A stretch of 64,000 nucleotides of DNA, taken from assembly GCF_007954275.1 (NCBI RefSeq), contig NZ_VOLT01000001.1:610445-674444 (forward strand), written 5' to 3'. Positions 19,323-27,349 of the stretch are shown here, one piece after another. A program made the position numbers and the translations under genes. A model generated the notes under the pieces. The model was given only the letters and a program-made list of their open reading frames with translations, was not told where the DNA came from and made no database searches. Positions within the stretch are counted from its first letter, which is position 1. Every line of letters begins with the position of its first letter. This DNA is from Colwellia demingiae (GTDB taxonomy: Bacteria > Pseudomonadota > Gammaproteobacteria > Enterobacterales > Alteromonadaceae).

Positions 19323-21158
19323 CTACAGCTTAGGATTTTTCGGATAAAACTTATCAGGCATACTACTAATGTGTTCAAAAAAACGCGTGTCTTTATAAGG
19401 AAGTTTCATAAACCCTGAGATCCCCACCCCATCAATAGTGGGTAACAATGTCAGTACCTTCGCTAGGCACTCTTTAAATTCTGCTTTTTTCTCATGATTT
19501 AACAACATTAAATAACTATGAATTTTTAAATGCTTAGGTAGCACTTCAAAAATAATACAACCAGTATGATGAATTAAGTTTAGTTCAGCCAAAACAGCCA
19601 TCAACTCATCAGGCAGATATAAGTATTCATCGGGATCTTTACCATCTTCAAAATATGAGTGTAGGCGAGTTATATCATCAACATCGGGCACATCACTCAC
19701 TTCGAACACTATCTCTTGAGTTTCATCGGCAATAAAAGGCTGATTCTCTTTAATCCGTTCAACGTGTAAGGTATTTCGAGCGTTGAACAAACAACTTTTG
19801 AACATACCAATACGAAATATGCCCTGAGCCAAAAAAATAATATTGTTCACTGCACTGGTAAAAGCCGCTTTGAGAGCTTCATCAAATAACGTTAAGTTAG
19901 AATCTATGTAAACCCCCTCTTTCGCCCAGCGAATAGCAATGCCGCCAACCACAGGAAAGTTACCGAGTCTGCTTAATGCTGCAATGAACGCTTTTTCATT
20001 ATCTCCCATACCCATAAGGTAGTTTTTATAGTATTTGTCCAATTGAGCGTCATCAATATCCGATAAGCTATCATGTCCTGTTTGCTCACGTAAAAAAGAT
20101 TTCCGCGAGCCATATACTACCGTATCAATTTGCTCGCCTTGTGGTTTCACCCAAACAGGAATATGCGCAATGGCTTCATAGTTTGTTGGTTTATCTGCAA
20201 GAACAACTTGTTTAAGGTAAGTAAGATTATTAAAAAAGTAATCCCCTGCTTGCCCTCGCAGTTTTTCATCATCGCTTAACATACCCGTTAAGACTTGAGC
20301 GAGCAACTTAGGTAATCCTAACGCATTAGGTGGTATCACCTTTACGCCATATCTGCATGACTGACCAGAGGCGAGTGCATATAAAGTCGCTGCTAAGCCC
20401 TGCTCATCAAAACGAGGGCTAGATAGACCACCATTAAGCTGTTCAGGCCCAATAAAGTAAACATCGCCTAAACGTGCATTGCTGTGTTGCAAATCACTAC
20501 TCATCAGATCCATCACATTAGTACTGGTGCTTTGTTTATCACAATCAAGTTGTGCACTAACTGATGAGCCCCAATCAATAAGCTGCACTTTTCCTGTACT
20601 TTTGTCATAAACGAGGTTTGAGGGTTTGATATCTCCATGCACAATCGGTTTTAACTGCCGATGATTATTAGCTTGTCGCAAATACAATAATATATCGGCT
20701 AATTGTAATGCGATACTTACCACCAACTCTGGTGCTAATGGCCCTACTTGCAGTGACAACTGTTCTAAATCGATGCCAGGAGCTCGCGTCATTTGCAATA
20801 TTGATTGCCGCTTTATTTTTTGATACTCGATGACTTGTGGGATTTGAGGGTGGTTCAGTTGTCCTTGAATTTCTGCTTCTTCTGCCAACCTGTCTTGTAC
20901 ATGTTGAGGTAAATTAATGCGAGAGAATTTGAAAACAACAGGTAATTCTGTCTCTGAATTGTCTTTACGCTTAATACCTGAGAAAACAAAACCGTATGCT
21001 CCTTTACCTAAAAGCGCAACATCTTCAAAATCGAGTTGCTTTAATTGTTGCTGACACAAATCAACCCATTGTTTTAACTTAGTCGCATCTTTATGACTCA
21101 GTAAGTAAATGGATTGTTCTTGGGCAATGTAGAAATGCTGTAATTTTTTATTTGTCAC
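19323..21158 (-). CDS. Serine/threonine protein kinase with unrecognised C-terminal half
   Basis: The N-terminal 330 residues are a Hanks-type kinase domain. It has glycine loop GKGAYGFV (51-58), ATP lysine K77, a likely alpha-C glutamate near 93-96, catalytic loop HGDIKPSN (174-181) and DWG at 195-197 in place of DFG. The HGD and DWG variants still keep the catalytic aspartates. The last 280 residues ('YGSRKSFLREQTG' to the end) do not match a domain I can name. There is no clear transmembrane segment or PASTA repeat, so it is probably cytosolic. No phosphatase or FHA gene is adjacent, so targets are unknown. It is transcribed towards the TonB receptor. Confidence 0.85.
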   Translation of the reverse strand: MTNKKLQHFYIAQEQSIYLLSHKDATKLKQWVDLCQQQLKQLDFEDVALLGKGAYGFVFSGIKRKDNSETELPVVFKFSRINLPQHVQDRLAEEAEIQGQLNHPQIPQVIEYQKIKRQSILQMTRAPGIDLEQLSLQVGPLAPELVVSIALQLADILLYLRQANNHRQLKPIVHGDIKPSNLVYDKSTGKVQLIDWGSSVSAQLDCDKQSTSTNVMDLMSSDLQHSNARLGDVYFIGPEQLNGGLSSPRFDEQGLAATLYALASGQSCRYGVKVIPPNALGLPKLLAQVLTGMLSDDEKLRGQAGDYFFNNLTYLKQVVLADKPTNYEAIAHIPVWVKPQGEQIDTVVYGSRKSFLREQTGHDSLSDIDDAQLDKYYKNYLMGMGDNEKAFIAALSRLGNFPVVGGIAIRWAKEGVYIDSNLTLFDEALKAAFTSAVNNIIFLAQGIFRIGMFKSCLFNARNTLHVERIKENQPFIADETQEIVFEVSDVPDVDDITRLHSYFEDGKDPDEYLYLPDELMAVLAELNLIHHTGCIIFEVLPKHLKIHSYLMLLNHEKKAEFKECLAKVLTLLPTIDGVGISGFMKLPYKDTRFFEHISSMPDKFYPKNPKL

Positions 21159-21346
21159 AAGTTGTTTCTATAATTAGGTGTAGGATTAAATAATTAATTT
21201 GGGCTTAAATTATAAGCTCAATTAACATTTCAGTTAATGGTTCAGTTAAAAACAAGAACACGCTTGATGAATACGCTACCCATTATTGATTTAAACTACA
21301 AGATTAGCGTGAAACTTTAGTTTTTACTTTTACTGTCGAGTTAAGC

Positions 21347-21614
21347 TAGGGTCTGTTGATCTTTCGCGGTTAAATTGTGTTCGAGATAAAAGCGTTTTAA
21401 TCGCGGCGAGTAGTGTGTAGCCTAGTCACTCTAAGCAAATACTACTCAACAAAGAGTAAAACACTTTTAGCCGAATCCTTCGGACAGCGTTTGCTGGTCA
21501 TTTTTACGGCGTTATCGCCTTTTGATGTGGAACAACCACATGACAAAGGCTCTGCCTTGTATAAACACCCAGCAAATCGCTGCAAAAACAATCTCGAAAG
21601 GTCAACAGACCCTA
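21347..21614. repeat. 268-bp inverted-repeat element, copy 1
   Basis: The ends are TAGGGTCTGTTGATCTTTCG and, in reverse complement, TAGGGTCTGTTGACCTTTCG: a 20-bp terminal inverted repeat with one mismatch. A TA at each border could be a target duplication. It carries no transposase. Its right end is 17 bp downstream of the regulator gene's stop codon. Copy 2 at 24940-25207 has the same length, is inverted and is about 95% identical by eye. Confidence 0.85.
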
Positions 21615-21630
21615 TAAAAACCTTTAAATA

Positions 21631-23229
21631 TCATTTTATGCCATGCTCTCTTAATTTCATCGCTATTTTATTGTGCGATACATTGAGACGCTCAGCTAGC
21701 TTTCGTGTTGTTGGAAATAACGGGTGTAGATGCTCAAGTAATTTAGCTTCAAACTCAGCCTGGGCGGTAGACCAATCTTTAACCGTTTGAACACCAGTAT
21801 CATTACTGAGTTGTTGATTACCTGCATGTTTATTAAGAACTTGCAGCAAGTCATCAGCACAAATATCATCGCCATTATTCAAAGCGACGACACTGAACAA
21901 AACATTTTGTAATTGCCTAATGTTTCCTGGCCAAGAGAAATCCTGTAATAAACTAAGTGCTTGTTCGGTAATTTTTGGCTTTGTAATTTCAGTTTGTTGA
22001 CTGTTACTGACTTGTTTAGCCGCATTTTCAATGAACAAATTAGCTAATAAGCTCATGTCCGCCATGCGATCTCTTAGTGGTGGCAGTTCAATACTAAGTA
22101 CATTTAATCGATAATATAGATCTTCTCGAAAGATTTTTTGACTAATGAGTTTGGCTAAATCTTGGTGAGTGGCACTGATGATACGTATATTAGCAATAAG
22201 CTCTTTAGTACCACCAACACGACGATAAGTTAGATCTTGTAAAAAGCGTAACAACTTAGCTTGTAAATAGGATGACATTTCAGCAATTTCATCTAAAAAT
22301 AAACAACCGCCTTCTGCCAGCTCAATTAACCCAGGTTTACCGCCTTTTTGCGCGCCAGTAAATGCCCCGCTGGCATAGCCAAAAAGTTCACTTTCTAACA
22401 AGTGTTCTGGTAATGCCGAGCAGTTAATTGCTAAAAAAGGAGCTTTAGCTCTTGAACTAGCTTGATGTAAAGCCCTAGCGATTAGCTCTTTACCCGTGCC
22501 CGTTTCACCACTAATTAATACCGGTAAATCTAATTCTGCAAAACGTTTACTTTGCGCCTTAATTAAACTGATGCTTTTTGATTGGCCAATAATATTATCA
22601 AAACTGTGCTCTTGATGACTTTGCATTAATGAAATTTGTCGCCCTAAGGTATTCATAGAACGAAAAAGTAGTACCGAACCATTTACCTGCCCAGCTTTAT
22701 CTTGCTCTACTGTTGAGCTGTTATTTGATAATACCGGGCTTATATCAAGGATGTACGCTTTACCTTGAATAGTCACCGCTTGGCTGGTGGCAGTATTCGT
22801 GAGCATCGCTTTATTAATTTGAGTAATAAACGTTTCGATTGACTTGCCCATGTAATCAGTCGCAATCAAATCATGCTCGATTGTTTCATTTGACGGTTTA
22901 AGTTTATGACTTGCTTTGTTCATGGCCAATATCAGGCCATTACTATCAACATCGATGATAGGCTCAGGCATTTTATCTAATAAGGCCTGTAAATGACTTT
23001 CTCGTTGCTCACTAGGTAATAAATTAATCACCTCTACACTCTTCACGCCAATAACAGGGGCTAAACACTCTCGAATTAAGGATAAAGTTAACGCTGCATA
23101 TTCAACATGCACATAGGTGAAACAGCTAGTTATTTCTACGGTTTTTAAATTCCAAGCCTGCTTGGCAAATATAGTTAATATTTCCTGAGAAATACCGATT
23201 CTATCGCTTGATTCAATAACAACTCGCAT
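21631..23229 (-). CDS. TyrR-type sigma-54 activator (ACT-PAS-AAA+-HTH)
   Basis: Transcriptional activator built like TyrR: an N-terminal ACT domain (residues 1-70, 'ESSDRIGISQEILTIF'), a PAS domain ('LLDKMPEPIIDVDSNGLILAMNKAS'), a sigma-54 AAA+ domain (Walker A GETGTGKE; Walker B LDEIAEM) and a Fis-type helix-turn-helix at the end ('TRKLAERLNVSHNKIAMKL'). The GAFTGA loop that contacts sigma-54 is intact, unlike in E. coli TyrR, so true sigma-54 activation is likely. The start is placed at 23229 (532 residues, MRVVIE, matching the family N-terminus); an in-frame ATG three codons upstream at 23238 is possible. It diverges from methionine gamma-lyase, its likely target; an aromatic or sulfur amino acid is the likely effector. 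Confidence 0.9.
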   Translation of the reverse strand: MRVVIESSDRIGISQEILTIFAKQAWNLKTVEITSCFTYVHVEYAALTLSLIRECLAPVIGVKSVEVINLLPSEQRESHLQALLDKMPEPIIDVDSNGLILAMNKASHKLKPSNETIEHDLIATDYMGKSIETFITQINKAMLTNTATSQAVTIQGKAYILDISPVLSNNSSTVEQDKAGQVNGSVLLFRSMNTLGRQISLMQSHQEHSFDNIIGQSKSISLIKAQSKRFAELDLPVLISGETGTGKELIARALHQASSRAKAPFLAINCSALPEHLLESELFGYASGAFTGAQKGGKPGLIELAEGGCLFLDEIAEMSSYLQAKLLRFLQDLTYRRVGGTKELIANIRIISATHQDLAKLISQKIFREDLYYRLNVLSIELPPLRDRMADMSLLANLFIENAAKQVSNSQQTEITKPKITEQALSLLQDFSWPGNIRQLQNVLFSVVALNNGDDICADDLLQVLNKHAGNQQLSNDTGVQTVKDWSTAQAEFEAKLLEHLHPLFPTTRKLAERLNVSHNKIAMKLREHGIK

Positions 23230-23272
23230 AAAGTGCACGTCTATAGATATGATGTACTACAAATATTACACA

Positions 23273-23383
23273 GTAATAAAATTAGTACAACCTGTATTTA
23301 TTCCATGAAAACAGTGAATAAGCAGCCGTTACTGTTAGCAGTGGAAAAGCACAACCATTCATTGTAATAACTTTAGTACAACC
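23273..23383. promoter_or_regulatory. Two 20-bp direct repeats, probable activator sites
   Basis: GTAATAAAATTAGTACAACC at 23273-23292 and GTAATAACTTTAGTACAACC at 23364-23383 differ at two positions and are 91 bp apart start to start. Both lie upstream of the -24/-12 promoter at 23443, at distances normal for sigma-54 enhancer sites. The second copy, with one more base on its left, forms TTGTA-N10-TACAA. They are good candidates for binding by the divergent TyrR-type activator. Confidence 0.6.
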
Positions 23384-23442
23384 AGGATAACTAAATATAT
23401 TGATAATAACGTATCTATCTGAAAAATAAGCGTTTTATTTAA

Positions 23443-23459
23443 TTGGCAGTATAGTTGCA
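23443..23459 (+). promoter_or_regulatory. Sigma-54 (-24/-12) promoter of methionine gamma-lyase
   Basis: TTGGCAGTATAGTTGCA matches the consensus TGGCAC-N5-TTGCA. GG (23445-23446) and GC (23457-23458) are separated by exactly 10 bases, as sigma-54 requires. Transcription would start near 23470, about 140 bases before the gene. Confidence 0.75.
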
Positions 23460-23611
23460 ACATACTGAAATTAAGAAAGAAATAAAAACAAGTCAACATG
23501 ACAGTTTAGCGATAAATCATTCTCCCTATATCGATCAAACGCGTGTTTTCTATTACCACTTAAACCATAACAATAATAATAATAATTACACCTTACTTTA
23601 GAAGAGAAGCT

Positions 23612-24853
23612 ATGACCCAGTTTAAGAGCAAAAATATTGAAACTAACGCTATTCACGCCGGCAGAATTAATGACACTCAATTTGGCTCGCTTGCAACGCC
23701 TTTATATCAAACGTCTACTTTTATCTTTGATAATGCTCAACAAGGTGGCGATCGTTTTGCTGGTGAAAGTGAGGGTTATATTTACACACGCTTAGGTAAC
23801 CCAACAACTCGCCAATTAGAGCAGCGCGTTGCTGCCATGGAATGTATGGATGATGCAGCAGCAACCGCAACGGGTATGGCTGCGGTTTCAGCGGCATTAC
23901 TGACTAACCTGCAAGCTGGCGATCATATGATTTCATCTAAAGCAGTTTATGGTTGTTCATTTGCACTAATGAACCACATGCTGAAGAAATTTAATATCGA
24001 CGTTACTTTTGTCGATATGACTGAGCCTGAAAATATCAAAGCAGCCATCAAAGAAAATACCAAATTGATCTTTTTAGAAACACCAATCAATCCAAATTTA
24101 GTGGTACTAGATTTAGAAAAAATTTGTGCTATTGCCAAAGAGTACAAATTATTGTCTATAGTAGACAACACATTCCTTACACCAGTTTTACAACAGCCTG
24201 CGAAATTTGGTGCAGATATTGTGGTACATAGCGCGACTAAATACCTTAATGGTCATGGTGATGTTGTCGCCGGCATCGTGTGTGCTAGTTTTGAAATGAT
24301 CAATGAAATAAAAATGACTACTCTTAAAGATATCGGTGCAACAATTAGTCCTCATGATGCTTGGTTGATAATGCGAGGTCTTAAAACATTACCAATTCGC
24401 ATGGATAGACATTGTAGTAATGCACAAACAGTCGCGGAGTTTTTAGAACAACATCCCATGGTTGATGAAGTTTACTATCCAGGTCTTAAAAGCCATTCAG
24501 GAAACAAATTTATTGGTAGTCAAATGAAAGCCGCTGGTGGCGTTATTGCCTTTGAGTTAAATACCGATCTTACCGGTGGCAAAACCTTTATTGATGCAAT
24601 GGAGCTCTTTTCAATCGCGGTCAGTTTAGGTGATGCAGAGTCATTAATTCAACACCCTGCGTCAATGACACACTCACCATATACACCTGAAGAAAGAGCT
24701 GATGCTGGCATCAGTGATAGCTTAATTAGAATCTCTGTAGGTTTAGAAAATGTCGAGGATATTATTAGTGATTTAACGCAAGCCCTAGCAAAAGTAGAAC
24801 AGCCAAGCAGCGATAAAGTCACCAATATAGCTACAGCTAGCAATGCAGCATAA
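23612..24853 (+). CDS. mdeA: Methionine gamma-lyase
   Basis: PLP enzyme of the Cys/Met metabolism family, predicted to split L-methionine into methanethiol, 2-oxobutanoate and ammonia. The PLP lysine is K210 in 'HSATKYLNGHGD'. The active-site cysteine typical of true methionine gamma-lyases is present as C115 in VYGCSF, with Y113 beside it, which separates it from cystathionine lyases and synthases. The run 'SLGDAESLIQHPASMTHSPYTPEERA' is close to the Pseudomonas enzyme. An AGAAGAGAAG ribosome binding site precedes the ATG. Control by the divergent activator through the sigma-54 promoter is inferred. A strong terminator follows. Confidence 0.88.
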   Translation: MTQFKSKNIETNAIHAGRINDTQFGSLATPLYQTSTFIFDNAQQGGDRFAGESEGYIYTRLGNPTTRQLEQRVAAMECMDDAAATATGMAAVSAALLTNLQAGDHMISSKAVYGCSFALMNHMLKKFNIDVTFVDMTEPENIKAAIKENTKLIFLETPINPNLVVLDLEKICAIAKEYKLLSIVDNTFLTPVLQQPAKFGADIVVHSATKYLNGHGDVVAGIVCASFEMINEIKMTTLKDIGATISPHDAWLIMRGLKTLPIRMDRHCSNAQTVAEFLEQHPMVDEVYYPGLKSHSGNKFIGSQMKAAGGVIAFELNTDLTGGKTFIDAMELFSIAVSLGDAESLIQHPASMTHSPYTPEERADAGISDSLIRISVGLENVEDIISDLTQALAKVEQPSSDKVTNIATASNAA

Positions 24854-24900
24854 TTAGCTGTATCGATATTCACTCAGATGAGTGTATAAATTAATATAAA

Positions 24901-24937
24901 AAAGCCTCAATAAGCGTTTAACTTATTGAGGCTTTTT
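24901..24937 (+). terminator. Rho-independent terminator after methionine gamma-lyase
   Basis: AAAGCCTCAATAAG (24901-24914) pairs with CTTATTGAGGCTTT (24922-24935) around a seven-base loop, followed by T. It ends just before the 268-bp element copy 2. Confidence 0.92.
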
Positions 24938-24939
24938 AT

Positions 24940-25207
24940 TAGGGCCTGTTGATCTTTCGAGATTGTTTTTGCAGCAATTTTTTGGGTATTTATACAAGGT
25001 AGAGCCTTTGTCATGTGGTTATTCCACATAAAAAGGCGATAACGCCGTAAAAATGACCAAAAAACGCTGTCCGAAGGATTCGGCTAAAAGCGTTTTACTC
25101 TTTGTTGAGTAGTATTTGCTTAGGGTGACTAGGCTACACACCACTCGCCGCGATTAAAACGCTTTTATCTCGAACAAAATTTAACCGCGAAAGATCAACA
25201 GACCCTA
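24940..25207. repeat. 268-bp inverted-repeat element, copy 2
   Basis: Inverted relative to copy 1 at 21347-21614, the same 268-bp length, with roughly a dozen differences. One end carries TAGGGCCTGTTGATCTTTCG and the other ends CAGACCCTA. It contains no ORF of its own. It begins directly behind the methionine gamma-lyase terminator. Confidence 0.85.
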
Positions 25208-25320
25208 CATTTATTAGTGATATATTGATGAGTTATATATTCAATAACAATCTAGATTTTAGTCATTGCATATCAACTGAGCATTATCCATTTATCAATT
25301 CCTGATAAATGACTGCTCAA

Positions 25321-25755
25321 TTATTTATCAGAGAAAATAACCGCTAATTGCGGTAACAACTTTTCTTTGAGCGTCGCTATTTCTTCATCAGAATAAGGCG
25401 TTAATGGTTGTTGGCCCCAAATTGGTTTCGGCCATTGTGCATCATCTTTAAAGCGTACAACATGATGAACATGCAGTTGCTCAACAACATTACCTAAAGC
25501 AGCAACATTCATTTTGTCACCAGCAAAAACTTGCATCAATAACTCACTCAATAAGCTCGACTCATTAAGAAATTGTTGCTGTTGTTCCCACTCGAGTTGG
25601 AAAATCTCACTAATATCGGCAACTTTAGGCACTAAAATAAACCAAGGGTAAGCACTATCATTACAGAGTAGCAATTTACACAAAGGAAAATCAGCTAACT
25701 CAATACCATCCGTTGCTAATTGAGGATGTAAACTAAATGTTGTTATTTCACTCAT
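25321..25755 (-). CDS. HIT-domain protein
   Basis: A 144-residue protein of the histidine-triad superfamily. The HIT-like signature is 'QLHVHHVVRFKDDAQWP' near residues 93-109, with HVHHVV in place of the usual HxHxHxx. The opening 'FPLCKLLLCNDSAYPWFILVPKV' is the typical first strand pair. Members hydrolyse or transfer nucleotide phosphoramidates and related compounds; the substrate cannot be told here. The first His of the HxHxH order is present and the third is shifted, so catalysis is likely but untested. It stands alone, 92 bp downstream of the ylqF stop codon on the same strand. Confidence 0.8.
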   Translation of the reverse strand: MSEITTFSLHPQLATDGIELADFPLCKLLLCNDSAYPWFILVPKVADISEIFQLEWEQQQQFLNESSLLSELLMQVFAGDKMNVAALGNVVEQLHVHHVVRFKDDAQWPKPIWGQQPLTPYSDEEIATLKEKLLPQLAVIFSDK

Positions 25756-25847
25756 TATAAATACCTTGTTATAAACACATATTATGTAAATTGACTATGA
25801 TGATTTACCGTTAAATAGCAGCCGTTAAAAACTTGCCATACAACGAA

Positions 25848-26780
25848 TTAACGTTTGTTTTTGCGGCCACGACCACGGGCAGTTTTCTTTGCTTCTCTAG
25901 CAGCGATGCGTTTCTCTTCAAGCTCAGTGAAGTGCGCGTTCTCAGCATCGATAATATCCGGTAACTCAAAGGAAATAGCGCCTAAGGTTTTATCGCGGAT
26001 TTCATTTATCAAAATAACAGACGCTTTATGCAAATCAACACGACCGCCACTTTTAATACAGCTTCTTTTACGACCAATCGCTTCGATTAAATCTTCTTCA
26101 TGCGCAGGTAACTCGCTAAGCTTATAACGCTCCATTAAACGTTTAGGATAATTCTTAAGTAAGTAATCTGCAGCAAAATAAGCAATATCGTCATGATCAA
26201 AGGCGGTATCTTTTACCGCACCTGATACTGCTAAACGATAGCCAGAATTTTCATTCGCAATTTTAGGCCACAACATACCTGGGGTATCGAAAAGGTATAA
26301 CCCCTCTTCAAGGCGAATACGTTGCTGCCCTTTAGTTACTGCGGGTTCATTACCCACTTTAGCTTTTGCTTTACCGACTAACGTATTGAGTAATGTGGAT
26401 TTACCAACATTAGGGATCCCCATTATCATCGCGTTAATTTGTTTGCCTTCTTCATCCTTATTCGGCACCAGTTTACGAATTAAACTGACCAGATTTTTTG
26501 CTACACTCGGCTGTTCTGTGGTTAAAGCAATGGCTTTTACATTATGCTGCGACTCTAAATAATCTAACCAAACTTTGGTGCTTTCAGGATCCGCTAAATC
26601 ACTTTTATTAAGGATCTTTATCAGTGGCTTATCACCTCTGATCTCAGTGATCATAGGGTTTTCACTACTAAAGGGTAAACGCGCATCACACACTTCAATA
26701 ACCACATCTATTTGCGGTAGTATCTCTTTTATTTCTTTTTGCGCTTTGTGCATGTGGCCTGGAAACCAATTAATCGCCAT
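25848..26780 (-). CDS. ylqF: Ribosome biogenesis GTPase YlqF/RbgA
   Basis: Circularly permuted GTPase that helps late assembly of the large ribosomal subunit. The motifs come in permuted order: G4 NKSD (about residue 60), G1 GIPNVGKST (about 125), then G3 DTPG (about 170). I start it at the ATG at 26780, which gives MAINWFPGHMHKA, the conserved beginning of the family, and 310 residues. The open frame extends 14 codons upstream without support. The C-terminus is strongly basic ('KKTARGRGRKNKR'), fitting rRNA contact. Confidence 0.92.
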   Translation of the reverse strand: MAINWFPGHMHKAQKEIKEILPQIDVVIEVCDARLPFSSENPMITEIRGDKPLIKILNKSDLADPESTKVWLDYLESQHNVKAIALTTEQPSVAKNLVSLIRKLVPNKDEEGKQINAMIMGIPNVGKSTLLNTLVGKAKAKVGNEPAVTKGQQRIRLEEGLYLFDTPGMLWPKIANENSGYRLAVSGAVKDTAFDHDDIAYFAADYLLKNYPKRLMERYKLSELPAHEEDLIEAIGRKRSCIKSGGRVDLHKASVILINEIRDKTLGAISFELPDIIDAENAHFTELEEKRIAAREAKKTARGRGRKNKR

Positions 26781-27349
26781 GAAAATCCTAATGTAACTAT
26801 TATAATGGCGCAATTTTAACAAGCTTTTAGCTAACGTGGCTAGCCATACTCGTTAATAATACCAAACGAATTAATTAACGGGTGAAGTAATGTACTTTGT
26901 ACTGACAGCTCTGATGCCGTAAAACAGATTAAAGCAGTGACTAAAATAACCAATATTGGTTTCATCAAGTGAAAAATACCCTAAGGTTAATTGCTCATAA
27001 TGCATTTTATGGGCTTCATAATAAGTAACTGATTATGAAGCCCATAAAATGCATTAGACCAATAGTCAACAAAGCATCAATTTACAGATTAAGCCGACAG
27101 CCTATGTGTTTACTGGAGTATATAGCAAGGTTACTCGTTATTTACCCTACATAATGGTACTGTTATTTCAAAACATCTTGAGCGCATATACCGTTTATTC
27201 AGCGCCAAAATACCCTCGTTATTGAAAAATGACTTACTATGTCGGTTGACAGTAATTTTAAAATCCTCCCTAAGGGGGATATAACTAAACGGGTATAACG
27301 GCTAACATATACTCAATACAAAAACACAAACAGCGTCGAGAGTAGTACT
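26781..27349. other. Gene-free region containing a perfect 25-bp palindrome
   Basis: About 570 bp between ylqF and the DUF3422 gene, with no supported ORF. It holds the 25-bp perfect inverted repeat at 26998-27056, a short AACCAATATTGGTTT palindrome at 26949, and a CTCCCTAAGGGGG hairpin near 27265. The rest is unremarkable AT-rich sequence that must include divergent promoters. Confidence 0.5.
26998..27056. repeat. Perfect 25-bp inverted repeat with 9-base spacer
   Basis: Bases 26998-27022 are the exact reverse complement of 27032-27056; the spacer is AAGTAACTG. The arm contains TTTATGGGCTTCATAA. No T-run follows on either strand, so it is not a normal terminator. It would form a very stable hairpin in RNA or a cruciform in DNA. 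Confidence 0.85.

Noticed and set aside
21413..21790. A 125-codon open frame on the plus strand
   Set aside because: It runs through element copy 1 and antisense into the regulator gene, with no ribosome binding site and no family match, so it is a chance frame.
21347..25207. A full insertion sequence with its own transposase
   Set aside because: Both 268-bp copies are too short for a transposase and the genes between them are metabolic, so only non-autonomous elements can be claimed.
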